5,393 nucleotides of DNA from positions 1 to 5,393 of the forward strand of contig DAUP01000078.1 in the NCBI GenBank assembly GCA_002505185.1, given 5' to 3'. This document shows, in pieces, positions 1 to 5,091 of this stretch (positions within the stretch are counted from its first letter, which is position 1; every line of letters starts with the position of its first letter). The notes beneath the pieces were generated by a model. That model had not been told where the DNA came from, searched no databases, and worked only from the letters and a program-made list of their open reading frames with translations. Position numbers and translations under genes: made by a program. The DNA comes from Ferroplasmaceae archaeon UBA567. Its GTDB lineage: Archaea > Thermoplasmatota > Thermoplasmata > Thermoplasmatales > Thermoplasmataceae.

Positions 1-36
1 TTTAGGCTTTCAAACATAGAAGTGTATTATTATGGG

Positions 37-1287
37 TTATAAATAATTTACTTCCGCAAATTTTGACTCTTCCGTGGTGTTAAAATTCTTTGAGCGGATA
101 ATTTTTCCATTTACCATAACCGATTCTACATTCTCAGGGTTGGCTGAAAACACTATATTATTGACTATATTAGAATCATTATATGGCATTGTATTGTATT
201 TGTTCATGTCAAGTATAACCAGATCGGCAAGGTATCCCTCACGAATTATTCCTATGGGGGATTTTAATGCAATTCCCGCATTTCTGGTGGCCATATCCAT
301 GATCTGCTGTGATTTTACAGTGTCGGCTGACCAGCGGTCGTTGTTTATTGATATTGCGGAATATTTCATCTCCTCAAACATGTTCAGAGAGTTGTTGCTT
401 CCTGAGCTGTCGGTTCCTAGAGAGACGTTCACATTATTGGATAACAGTTCTGGTACAGGTGCTATGCCACCGGATGAAAGCTTGGCATTGCTTATTGCAT
501 TCCATGAAACTGAAGTCTTATATTTTGAAAGAATCTTGATTTCATTCAACGTAATCCAGACGCAGTGGGCAGCAATAATTCTATCTGACAGGAAACCTAT
601 TGCGCCAAGATGTTCCACAGGCCGTTCGTTATGTGTTTTTACAAAATCATATACCTCTTTTCTGGTCTCAGAAAGATGTGTGTGCACCATAACGTTGTAT
701 TTTTCAGCCAGTTCTTTTACGCGGTAATAGTTCTCATCAGATGATACGTATATGCCCTGAATGCCGGCCATAGGAATTACAGTGCCCGGGTGTTCCTTTC
801 TGATAAAGGCCTCTGCATTTTTTACAGGGTCGCCTCTCTGTGTAGTAAATTCCTGATCAAGGGTGGCCCATGCAAGGAAGCCTCTCATGCCGATTTTCTC
901 CACAGCTTTCTCTACAATATCTTCTGAATAATAAAGGTCAACAAAGGATGTGGTTCCTGAGTTTATCATCTCGTTCATGCCAAGAAGGCTGGAATTATAA
1001 ATGCCTTCATCTGTCCGCTGTGAATCAAGTTTTGACGTTTTGTCCAGAAATTCTGAAAGTACAATGTCATCGAGTAACCCCTTGAATCCACTCATGCCAA
1101 CATGTGTATGTGTATTAATGAATCCTGGAATGATAACCCTGTTTTTAGCATTTATTTCCTCATCATGGTCTGGTTTCTCTTTTCCCACATATGCTATTTT
1201 ATTTCCCTCTACCAGAATGTTGCCATGTATTATATCCCTGGTATCATTTTCTGTGATTACTGTTCCATCCTTGATCAGAATACTCAT
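37..1287 (-). CDS. Metal-dependent amidohydrolase (SAH/MTA deaminase / chlorohydrolase-like)
   Basis: The gene encodes a cytosolic TIM-barrel hydrolase of the amidohydrolase superfamily, about 416 residues, which is normal for the family. Numbering below counts from a TTG at 1302, five codons ahead of the ATG at 1287. I prefer the ATG because MSILIKDG begins the usual beta-sandwich lead-in. Metal ligands are H65 and H67 in PGFINTHTH, H209 in HTHLSET (with E212), H246 in AAHC and D298 in GTDSSGSNNSLN. The C-terminal ADLVILD (about 359-365) closes the beta-sandwich. The order and wording of these motifs match S-adenosylhomocysteine/methylthioadenosine deaminases and TrzA/AtzB-like enzymes, which remove amino or chloro groups from purine or triazine rings. 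Several pocket residues differ from characterised SAH deaminase, so the substrate is uncertain. The gene follows iorB after 212 bases and probably has its own promoter. Family certain; SAH/MTA activity only possible. Confidence 0.94.
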   Translation of the reverse strand: MSILIKDGTVITENDTRDIIHGNILVEGNKIAYVGKEKPDHDEEINAKNRVIIPGFINTHTHVGMSGFKGLLDDIVLSEFLDKTSKLDSQRTDEGIYNSSLLGMNEMINSGTTSFVDLYYSEDIVEKAVEKIGMRGFLAWATLDQEFTTQRGDPVKNAEAFIRKEHPGTVIPMAGIQGIYVSSDENYYRVKELAEKYNVMVHTHLSETRKEVYDFVKTHNERPVEHLGAIGFLSDRIIAAHCVWITLNEIKILSKYKTSVSWNAISNAKLSSGGIAPVPELLSNNVNVSLGTDSSGSNNSLNMFEEMKYSAISINNDRWSADTVKSQQIMDMATRNAGIALKSPIGIIREGYLADLVILDMNKYNTMPYNDSNIVNNIVFSANPENVESVMVNGKIIRSKNFNTTEESKFAEVNYL

Positions 1288-1294
1288 GGGAGGT

Positions 1295-1328
1295 AATCCC
1301 AATATTATTAATAATTCTTTATGGGATT
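1295..1328 (-). promoter_or_regulatory. Candidate amidohydrolase promoter with TATA flanked by inverted repeat
   Basis: Read on the minus strand, a perfect 12-bp A/T palindrome ATTATTAATAAT (1304-1315) covers about -28 to -17 relative to the ATG at 1287. That is roughly right for a TATA box of a leaderless or nearly leaderless archaeal transcript. It is bracketed by AATCCC (1295-1300) and GGGATT (1323-1328), a perfect 6-bp inverted repeat on the plus strand. A repressor dimer bound there would cover the box. No Shine-Dalgarno site precedes the ATG, which agrees with leaderless initiation. The promoter role is inferred from position only. Confidence 0.4.
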
Positions 1329-1367
1329 CTGACTGTTAATGGACAATACTACATATTCTGATATTAT

Positions 1368-1378
1368 GTTTTTATAGG
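1368..1378 (-). promoter_or_regulatory. Alternative upstream TATA-like box for the amidohydrolase
   Basis: The minus strand reads CCTATAAAAAC, a good TATA-box match. Transcription from it would start near 1347 and give a leader of about 60 bases. It competes with the box at 1304-1315; the two could be alternative promoters, or one could be chance in A/T-rich sequence. Confidence 0.3.
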
Positions 1379-1395
1379 ATTTATGGAGAAGTTTC

Positions 1396-1442
1396 ACACC
1401 TTAAGAGATGCCTGTGAGTTAAGGACACCTTTTAGGCATCTC
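1396..1442 (-). repeat. Interlocking inverted repeats behind iorB (hairpin / possible pseudoknot)
   Basis: A perfect 9-bp inverted repeat GAGATGCCT (1405-1413) / AGGCATCTC (1434-1442) has a 20-base loop. A second perfect 6-bp repeat CCTTAA (1399-1404) / TTAAGG (1419-1424) interlocks with it, so both stems could form together only as a pseudoknot, or else as alternatives. ACACCTT also occurs twice in direct orientation (1396-1402, 1425-1431). The block starts 58 bases after the iorB stop and would lie in the iorAB 3' untranslated region. No T run follows on the minus strand, so a simple terminator is not clearly supported. Protein-binding site or structured RNA are both possible. Confidence 0.45.
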
Positions 1443-1456
1443 AGTACTCTGCTGGG

Positions 1457-1481
1457 ATTTGAAACGTGCACATTTGAAACG
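1457..1481. repeat. Tandem 10-bp direct repeat ATTTGAAACG
   Basis: ATTTGAAACG occurs exactly at 1457-1466 and 1472-1481, a period of 15 bases, with GTGCA between copies. It lies 19 bases beyond the iorB stop, ahead of the amidohydrolase promoter region. Two direct half-sites at a fixed period could bind a regulator; this role is inferred. Confidence 0.45.
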
Positions 1482-1499
1482 GCATTCTGCTTCCTGTAG

Positions 1500-2132
1500 T
1501 TAAGAACTTCTGTTCTGTATTGTTGAATTTTCCCGAATATTGGTTTTCATACGCCCAGACAGTGCAATTCCAAGTTCAAGTGCTTTCATGTTAATGCCGA
1601 GTTTTTTCTCGGGAAATGTGTCTTTTAAAACATAAACAACTTCATCGGCAGTCATGGGAAATAGATTTAAACCAAGTGCTACACCGATCATTACTATGTT
1701 AACCGCTTTTGATGATCCTGCTTCCATTGCTATCTCTCCTGCCTCAACAGGGTATATCCTTGTTCCCATGCCGTATTTTTCCATCAGGTCCTCCAAGCAT
1801 GGATATTCCTTCTTATGCATGCTCAGGGATATTGGATTGATTTTCTCTGTGCTCATAAGTGCTGTTCCAACGTTTTCAAAGGATTCGATCGCACGAAATG
1901 TTTCTATTAATTCAAGCCCAATGACAAGATCGCAGGAACTCTGTGAAATAATGGGCCCATAACAGTCTCCAATCCTCACGTCGACTGTGACAGAACCGCC
2001 TCTTTGCGAGAGCCCATGAATCTCTGACATGATAACTTTTTGCCCTGACCTCATTGCAGCTTCTGAGATTATATTTCCTGCGGTTATTATCCCCTGCCCA
2101 CCAACCCCAGCAAGTCTAATATTATAAGTCAT
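1500..2132 (-). CDS. iorB: Indolepyruvate ferredoxin oxidoreductase, beta subunit
   Basis: This is the small subunit of indolepyruvate:ferredoxin oxidoreductase, 210 residues, close to the usual ~200. It partners with IorA, which carries thiamine diphosphate and the iron-sulfur clusters, in oxidising aryl pyruvates with CoA. The whole protein is one POR gamma-type domain. The N-terminal glycine-rich GVGGQGIITAGN (9-20) and EIHGLSQRGGSV (37-48) are characteristic of IorB and related 2-oxoacid oxidoreductase gamma chains. The last ~15 residues are polar and probably a disordered tail. Its ATG overlaps the iorA stop as ATGA (2129-2132), and GAGGTGA (2137-2143) lies four bases ahead, so translation is very likely coupled to iorA. 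No cysteine cluster is present, as expected. The assignment rests on the paired iorA as well as on motifs. Confidence 0.95.
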   Translation of the reverse strand: MTYNIRLAGVGGQGIITAGNIISEAAMRSGQKVIMSEIHGLSQRGGSVTVDVRIGDCYGPIISQSSCDLVIGLELIETFRAIESFENVGTALMSTEKINPISLSMHKKEYPCLEDLMEKYGMGTRIYPVEAGEIAMEAGSSKAVNIVMIGVALGLNLFPMTADEVVYVLKDTFPEKKLGINMKALELGIALSGRMKTNIRENSTIQNRSS

Positions 2133-4018
2133 TTCTTCACCTCTATTGCATTGAATGGGCAGACAAGTGGTTCAGCACATACCCCACAACCATCGCAAAT
2201 CGAGGGGTTAATCTGTATCTCACCCTTTTCTATAAACAGTGCTGGACACGAGAAATTCTCCACGCAATTCATACATTTGCCGCACTTATCCTGGTTTACC
2301 GTATAAATCTCAATTTCACCATTCTTACGGAGTTTTCTATCACGAATTATGGCACATTCCCTTCTTGAGATGATAACTGAAACTCCGGTCTGGTGCAACG
2401 ACCTGTTTATAGTTGCAAAAGACTCCTTGAGATTATAGGGATCCAGCAAAGATACATTACTTACACCAATTCCCCTCACAACATCCTCTATTGGAATTCC
2501 AGTAACGGGCTTTCCATTATAATCCAATTCATTCCCTGGATTTGGTTGCTGACCTGTCATTGCTGTTGTGCCATTATCCATTATAATAACAAGCATGTTC
2601 AGGTTGTTGTGCACGGCGTTTATTAATGGCGGAATGCCAGAATGGTAAAAGGTTGAATCTCCTATGAATGCTATGACCTTCTGATCGGTAACCATGGAAA
2701 AACCATTTGCTACACCAATAGACGACCCCATGGATATTAAGGTGTCTGCCTCATCAAATGGGTCATAAGTACCAAGTGAATAACAACCTATATCTGATGC
2801 ATATATTGGATTTTTGATGTTTGACATTCTGACTGATCTTTTAACCACGTAATAAGTACCCCTGTGGGGACATCCTGGGCATAGAACAGGTGGCCTGGGT
2901 GGGAGATCCACTCCTGTTTTTGGTGATTTGCCCTGAATATATCCTGGCATATTTAAAATTCTGGCCAGGGATTGAAGCACAGCATCCGGATTCAGTTCAT
3001 AAACTAGGGGAAAATAACCATCAAGTTTTCCATAGATCCTGGTTCTGATTCCATTTATCTGCGCAATTGCCCTGATCTTTTCTTCCATGTAGGGGTCCAG
3101 TTCTTCAACTATCACCACTTTATCATGTTTTCTCAGAAATTCGGCAATCATTCCTCGGGGTAAAGGGTTGGTGAAGCCGATCTTCAGGACGTCTATTTCA
3201 ATAGAATGAGAAGCTACTGCATCCATAAGGGAATTGTATCCTGAACCTGATGTTATTGCACCAATTTCACTGACCATGTTAGATTGCGCCTTATTCATGA
3301 ATGACATGTCAGATTCCACTGCAATTTCACCAAGTTTTTCCATGAGCATTTTTTTCAATCCAATTGCGTTGACTGGCAGGCTTACAAATCTTTCTGGATC
3401 TCTTTCAAAAACTCTTCTGGTTCCCTTTATTTTGGGTATTTCTCCAACATTGACCGGACCTCTCATATGGCTAACTCTTGTTGTTGTCCTGAACAGGACT
3501 GGAATATGGTACTTTTCGGAAAGTTCAAAGGCTGCTTTCACGAAGTCTTTGGCCTCCTGGGGATTTGAAGGTTCAATCATTGGAATGTGTGCAAGATCAG
3601 CGTAATGCCTGTTATCCTGTTCATTCTGTGAAGAGAACATTGAAGGATCATCGGCTGTCATGATTACCAGCCCACCCCTTGTCCCTGTATAGACAATACT
3701 GACGAAGGGATCGGACGCAACATTCAAACCCACATGCTTCATGAAAACCAGTGATCTCATTCCTGAAATGGAGGCGGCAAAGGCACTTTCAAGTGCCACT
3801 TTTTCGTTTACTGAATAGAGAAATTTGATCCCCAGTTTGTCTGCAACATGAGAAAGCGTCTCTCCTACTTCACTTGAAGGGGTACCCGGATAACTGGATG
3901 CAAATTCGATTCCAGCCTCGACTGCTCCACGTGCAATCGCTTCGTTGCCGAGAAGAAAAACTGGGTTCTTTTCAATTTTACTATCAATGAACTGGACAAG
4001 GTCTGCCATATATATCAT
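2129..4018 (-). CDS. iorA: Indolepyruvate ferredoxin oxidoreductase, alpha subunit
   Basis: This is the large catalytic subunit (629 residues, full family length) that decarboxylates indolepyruvate, phenylpyruvate or hydroxyphenylpyruvate with CoA, giving aryl-acetyl-CoA, CO2 and reduced ferredoxin. The N-terminal pyrimidine-binding half carries SSYPGTPSSEVGE (41-53) and NEKVALESA (71-79). A linker domain follows (about 250-350), then CPGCPHRG (380-387) and the thiamine diphosphate/Mg motif starting GDSTF (453) and ending DNG (481-483). The C-terminus is a two-cluster ferredoxin domain with C579, C582, C585, C591 and C608, C611, C614, C620. In both motifs the last gap is five residues, not the classical three. 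The start could be ATG 4018 or, three codons on, ATG 4009 (MADLVQF); neither has a Shine-Dalgarno site. It overlaps iorB by four bases. Family assignment is secure; the preferred aryl pyruvate is not shown by sequence. Confidence 0.97.
   Translation of the reverse strand: MIYMADLVQFIDSKIEKNPVFLLGNEAIARGAVEAGIEFASSYPGTPSSEVGETLSHVADKLGIKFLYSVNEKVALESAFAASISGMRSLVFMKHVGLNVASDPFVSIVYTGTRGGLVIMTADDPSMFSSQNEQDNRHYADLAHIPMIEPSNPQEAKDFVKAAFELSEKYHIPVLFRTTTRVSHMRGPVNVGEIPKIKGTRRVFERDPERFVSLPVNAIGLKKMLMEKLGEIAVESDMSFMNKAQSNMVSEIGAITSGSGYNSLMDAVASHSIEIDVLKIGFTNPLPRGMIAEFLRKHDKVVIVEELDPYMEEKIRAIAQINGIRTRIYGKLDGYFPLVYELNPDAVLQSLARILNMPGYIQGKSPKTGVDLPPRPPVLCPGCPHRGTYYVVKRSVRMSNIKNPIYASDIGCYSLGTYDPFDEADTLISMGSSIGVANGFSMVTDQKVIAFIGDSTFYHSGIPPLINAVHNNLNMLVIIMDNGTTAMTGQQPNPGNELDYNGKPVTGIPIEDVVRGIGVSNVSLLDPYNLKESFATINRSLHQTGVSVIISRRECAIIRDRKLRKNGEIEIYTVNQDKCGKCMNCVENFSCPALFIEKGEIQINPSICDGCGVCAEPLVCPFNAIEVKK
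2137..2143 (-). promoter_or_regulatory. Shine-Dalgarno site of iorB
   Basis: The minus strand reads GAGGTGA four bases before the iorB ATG, inside the last codons of iorA. It is the strongest ribosome-binding match in the window and fixes the iorB start. It contrasts with the absence of such a site before iorA and the amidohydrolase, a pattern common in archaea with leaderless leading genes. Confidence 0.8.
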
Positions 4019-4033
4019 ATAATTATAATCAAT

Positions 4034-4065
4034 CTCTAAATTAACAGATACCCTTATATGTAAAG
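4034..4065 (-). promoter_or_regulatory. Candidate iorAB promoter region
   Basis: Two minus-strand TATA-like boxes precede iorA. TTAATTTAG (4036-4044) is centred about 22 bases before ATG 4018, which would suit a leaderless message. CTTTACATATAAG (4053-4065) is centred about 41 bases upstream and would give a leader of roughly 15-25 bases. The second box also reads as a TATA (CTTATATG) on the plus strand, so it could serve divergent transcription. Neither can be chosen without start-site mapping. Confidence 0.4.
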
Positions 4066-4082
4066 TTAGACAATATTTGCCA

Positions 4083-4128
4083 CGGTGAGCTGTCTCATGC
4101 TAAAGCAGTGAGTAATCCTGTTTCACCG
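4083..4128 (+). ncRNA. Candidate small structured RNA divergent from iorA
   Basis: CGGTGA (4083-4088) pairs perfectly with TCACCG (4123-4128). Inside, CTCATGC (4094-4100) pairs with GCAGTGAG (4105-4112) through seven pairs with one bulged G and a TAAA tetraloop. The plus-strand TATA-like CTTATATG (4053-4060) is centred about 26 bases ahead of the outer stem, the normal archaeal spacing for a start near 4083. Both stems lie upstream of the likely iorA start, so this is not an iorA leader element. It matches no RNA family I recognise; chance folding in A/T-rich DNA is quite possible. Confidence 0.22.
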
Positions 4129-4360
4129 ATAGAACTTAAACTTACATAATGGTGTTGTGATTAAAATTATTATACGAGATGATGTATAAGCGAGCCTCAG
4201 ATATCCAGCTTGAATACAAGAAGGACTTACCAGGTCTTTATTGAGCTATTTTATGAATTCGTGCATTCATACCTGATGACGCATAATCTGCCCGAACTGA
4301 AAAATCCTGTTAATCTAGATGTAAATTTATATGTCAAAATTAAGTATTGTAACCACAATT

Positions 4361-4383
4361 GTATATGGTTAAAACCATTATAC
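4361..4383. repeat. Near-perfect palindrome
   Basis: GTATATGGTT (4361-4370) and AACCATTATAC (4373-4383) form an inverted repeat of ten pairs with one extra T and only two bases between arms. It lies about 30 bases after the plus-strand TATA-like TTTATATG (4326-4333) and spans the ATG of the short frame at 4365. It could be an operator over a start site or part of a lost element. Confidence 0.35.
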
Positions 4384-4445
4384 CCGAGTATGCCCGAAAT
4401 AGTTACAGGGGCATGCATACTATTAATCCACAGAAAACATTTTAA
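4365..4445 (+). pseudogene. Possible 26-codon gene start fragment behind a TATA box
   Basis: An ATG frame of 26 codons begins MVKTIIPEYARNSYRG and ends at TAA 4443-4445. TTTATATG (4326-4333) is centred about 35 bases ahead, so a transcript could start some ten bases before the ATG; no Shine-Dalgarno site is seen. The peptide has a mixed, protein-like composition but no recognisable family. It may be the first codons of a truncated gene, a very small protein, or chance. Confidence 0.2.
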
Positions 4446-4449
4446 CGGT

Positions 4450-4592
4450 ATAATTCACTATTGCCTAGGGAATAGGAGCTTGCAGAATAATTAGAGTTGA
4501 ACATGCAGGCATATATTGAATATGGATCTAATCAACCCTTAATGGGTATATAAATGGGTGATTCATACTTATTATGCTAGGCAGTGAATTAT
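4450..4592. repeat. 143-bp segment bounded by 16-bp inverted repeats (MITE-like)
   Basis: ATAATTCAC-tat-TGCCTAG (4450-4468) is the reverse complement of CTAGGCAGTGAATTAT (4577-4592) apart from a three-base insertion in the left arm, giving 16 matching positions. The interior is 108 bases with no gene. Each arm is also part of a local palindrome: CTATTGCCTAGGGAATAG (4458-4475, one mismatched pair) and TAGGCA/TGCCTA (4578-4583/4593-4598). No clear target-site duplication flanks it. It may be a miniature transposable element, or a pair of binding sites in opposite orientation. Confidence 0.35.
4542..4553 (+). promoter_or_regulatory. TATA-like box ATGGGTATATAA
   Basis: This strong archaeal TATA-like sequence on the plus strand would start transcription near 4576, at the TAGGCA/TGCCTA hairpin and upstream of the gene remnant at 4615-4795. 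The same 12 bases occur in reverse orientation at 4901-4912. It may be the orphaned promoter of the lost gene. Position is the only support. Confidence 0.3.
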
Positions 4593-4614
4593 TGCCTAAA
4601 ACACCGTCTCGTGA

Positions 4615-4795
4615 GAAATATTGTATGTACTAGAGGTGAAAGTTGATCTATACGTGAAAGAGTTGGTATATATATAGAAAAGATCTTGGAATGAAGAGAC
4701 ATTTCATCGATTTAATCAACACAACAATAGTTCCTGATCTGAACAAGGCACTTGCAGAATGGGCAAATAACCGGCCCAAGGCGGTGTTCTGGTAA
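4615..4795 (+). pseudogene. Remnant of an unknown gene, broken at a (TA)5 tract
   Basis: From 4615 the plus strand reads EILYVLEVKVDLYVKELVYI and hits TAG at 4675, exactly at a (TA)5 run (4667-4676). One more TA would remove that stop and join this frame to the next, which continues YRKDLGMKRHFIDLIN and then VPDLNKALAEWANNRPK to TAA at 4793-4795, about 60 codons in all. The second part has an amphipathic, helix-like pattern and plausible codon choice. The frame stays mostly open beyond 4795, with stops at 4793 and 4820, up to 4960. No start codon is convincing and I do not recognise the family; a transposase or regulator tail is conceivable but unsupported. An antisense frame over the same bases has a poorer composition. 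Confidence 0.35.
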
Positions 4796-4890
4796 TCCCA
4801 GGATTTCAAGAATCCAGAATAATTAAGAGACAATGAAATTCTCTCTTGCCTGGGAATTCACCATACCAACATTTCTATGGGAGTGAAGAA

Positions 4891-4917
4891 ATTGGATTGC
4901 TTATATACCCATCCAAT
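4891..4917 (-). terminator. Possible terminator hairpin enclosing a TATA-like core
   Basis: ATTGGAT (4891-4897) and ATCCAAT (4911-4917) form a perfect 7-bp inverted repeat with a 13-base loop. It begins three bases after the stop of the small membrane-protein gene on the minus strand and is followed there by TTCTTC, so it could end the 5393-4920 transcript. The loop contains TTATATA (4901-4907), so the site could instead be an operator-flanked promoter on either strand. Confidence 0.3.
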
Positions 4918-4919
4918 GT

Positions 4920-5087
4920 TTAAGAGAGACTTGAATATTCATTATGGAAATATTTTACATTAATACTTTCACCATTGTTGTTGTATTCTGTATTATTATA
5001 TGGGTAATAGTAGATGATCAGTGGCAGGAATAGTATTATCACAATTATAATCGAAATTATTATTTTATAATGGGATTTTAGGGTCAT
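4920..5087 (-). CDS. Small single-pass membrane protein, 55 residues
   Basis: ATG 5087 to TAA 4920-4922 encodes 55 residues. The N-terminus MTLKSHYK is basic. Residues 9-28 are a strongly hydrophobic helix (IIISIIIVIILFLPLIIYYY). The remainder is polar and Asn/Tyr-rich, with an N-N-T sequon at 31-33. Positive charges before the helix predict the tail lies outside the cell, as a signal anchor or cleavable signal peptide. It starts four bases after the stop of the preceding exported-protein gene, and GTGAT (5091-5095) in that gene's end is a weak ribosome-binding match, so co-translation is likely. No family is recognised. It could be a complete small protein or a gene shortened by decay of the DNA to its left. 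An opposite-strand 29-codon hydrophobic frame (4944-5033) is best explained as its shadow. Confidence 0.6.
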   Translation of the reverse strand: MTLKSHYKIIISIIIVIILFLPLIIYYYPYNNTEYNNNGESINVKYFHNEYSSLS

Positions 5088-5091
5088 GGTA

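Larger units (their letters stand above)
4019..4919. other. Gene-poor stretch of about 900 bases, probably decayed DNA
   Basis: No intact gene with a good start and recognisable product was found on either strand here. Apart from the iorA promoter it holds short plus-strand reading-frame scraps in changing frames. Examples are a 21-codon frame at 4179-4244 beginning MMYKRASDIQ, the frame around 4210-4494, the 26-codon frame at 4365-4445, and the remnant at 4615-4795. It also holds several hairpins (including AAGAGA 4825-4830 / TCTCTT 4842-4847), TATA-like boxes, and the word TTGCCT three times (4461-4466, 4592-4597, 4846-4851). This looks like a degraded mobile element or lost genes next to accessory surface-protein genes. 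No transposase motif is recognisable. Confidence 0.5.

Noticed and set aside
74..727. Long plus-strand open frame of 217 codons
   Set aside because: It lies antisense to the amidohydrolase, whose conserved motifs prove the minus strand is coding; the plus frame has no family motifs and no promoter or ribosome site.
1289..1294. Perfect Shine-Dalgarno word GGAGGT on the plus strand
   Set aside because: No start codon with a useful open frame follows at normal spacing; it is the complement of bases just ahead of the amidohydrolase ATG.
1288..1302. TTG at 1302 as the amidohydrolase start, adding MGLPP
   Set aside because: The ATG at 1287 gives the usual family N-terminus, and the extra codons fall between the TATA-like box and the likely transcription start.
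4274..4300. C/D-box guide RNA (TGATGA at 4274-4279, CTGA at 4297-4300)
   Set aside because: The spacing is short for a complete guide RNA, the first base of the C box is wrong, and no second C'/D' pair or terminal stem is seen.
4210..4494. 94-codon plus-strand frame as a gene
   Set aside because: It would start at TTG without a ribosome site, overlaps other protein-like scraps in different frames, and has an odd composition (several Cys and His in its second half) with no recognisable domain; at most its first half may be relic coding sequence.
4648..4833. 61-codon minus-strand frame
   Set aside because: It is antisense to the remnant with the better coding pattern at 4615-4795 and has no domain or ribosome site.
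4944..5033. 29-codon hydrophobic plus-strand frame behind TTATATA (4901-4907)
   Set aside because: It is the complement of the transmembrane codons of the minus-strand 55-residue protein, which has better operon context and charge pattern; a TATA box alone does not outweigh this.
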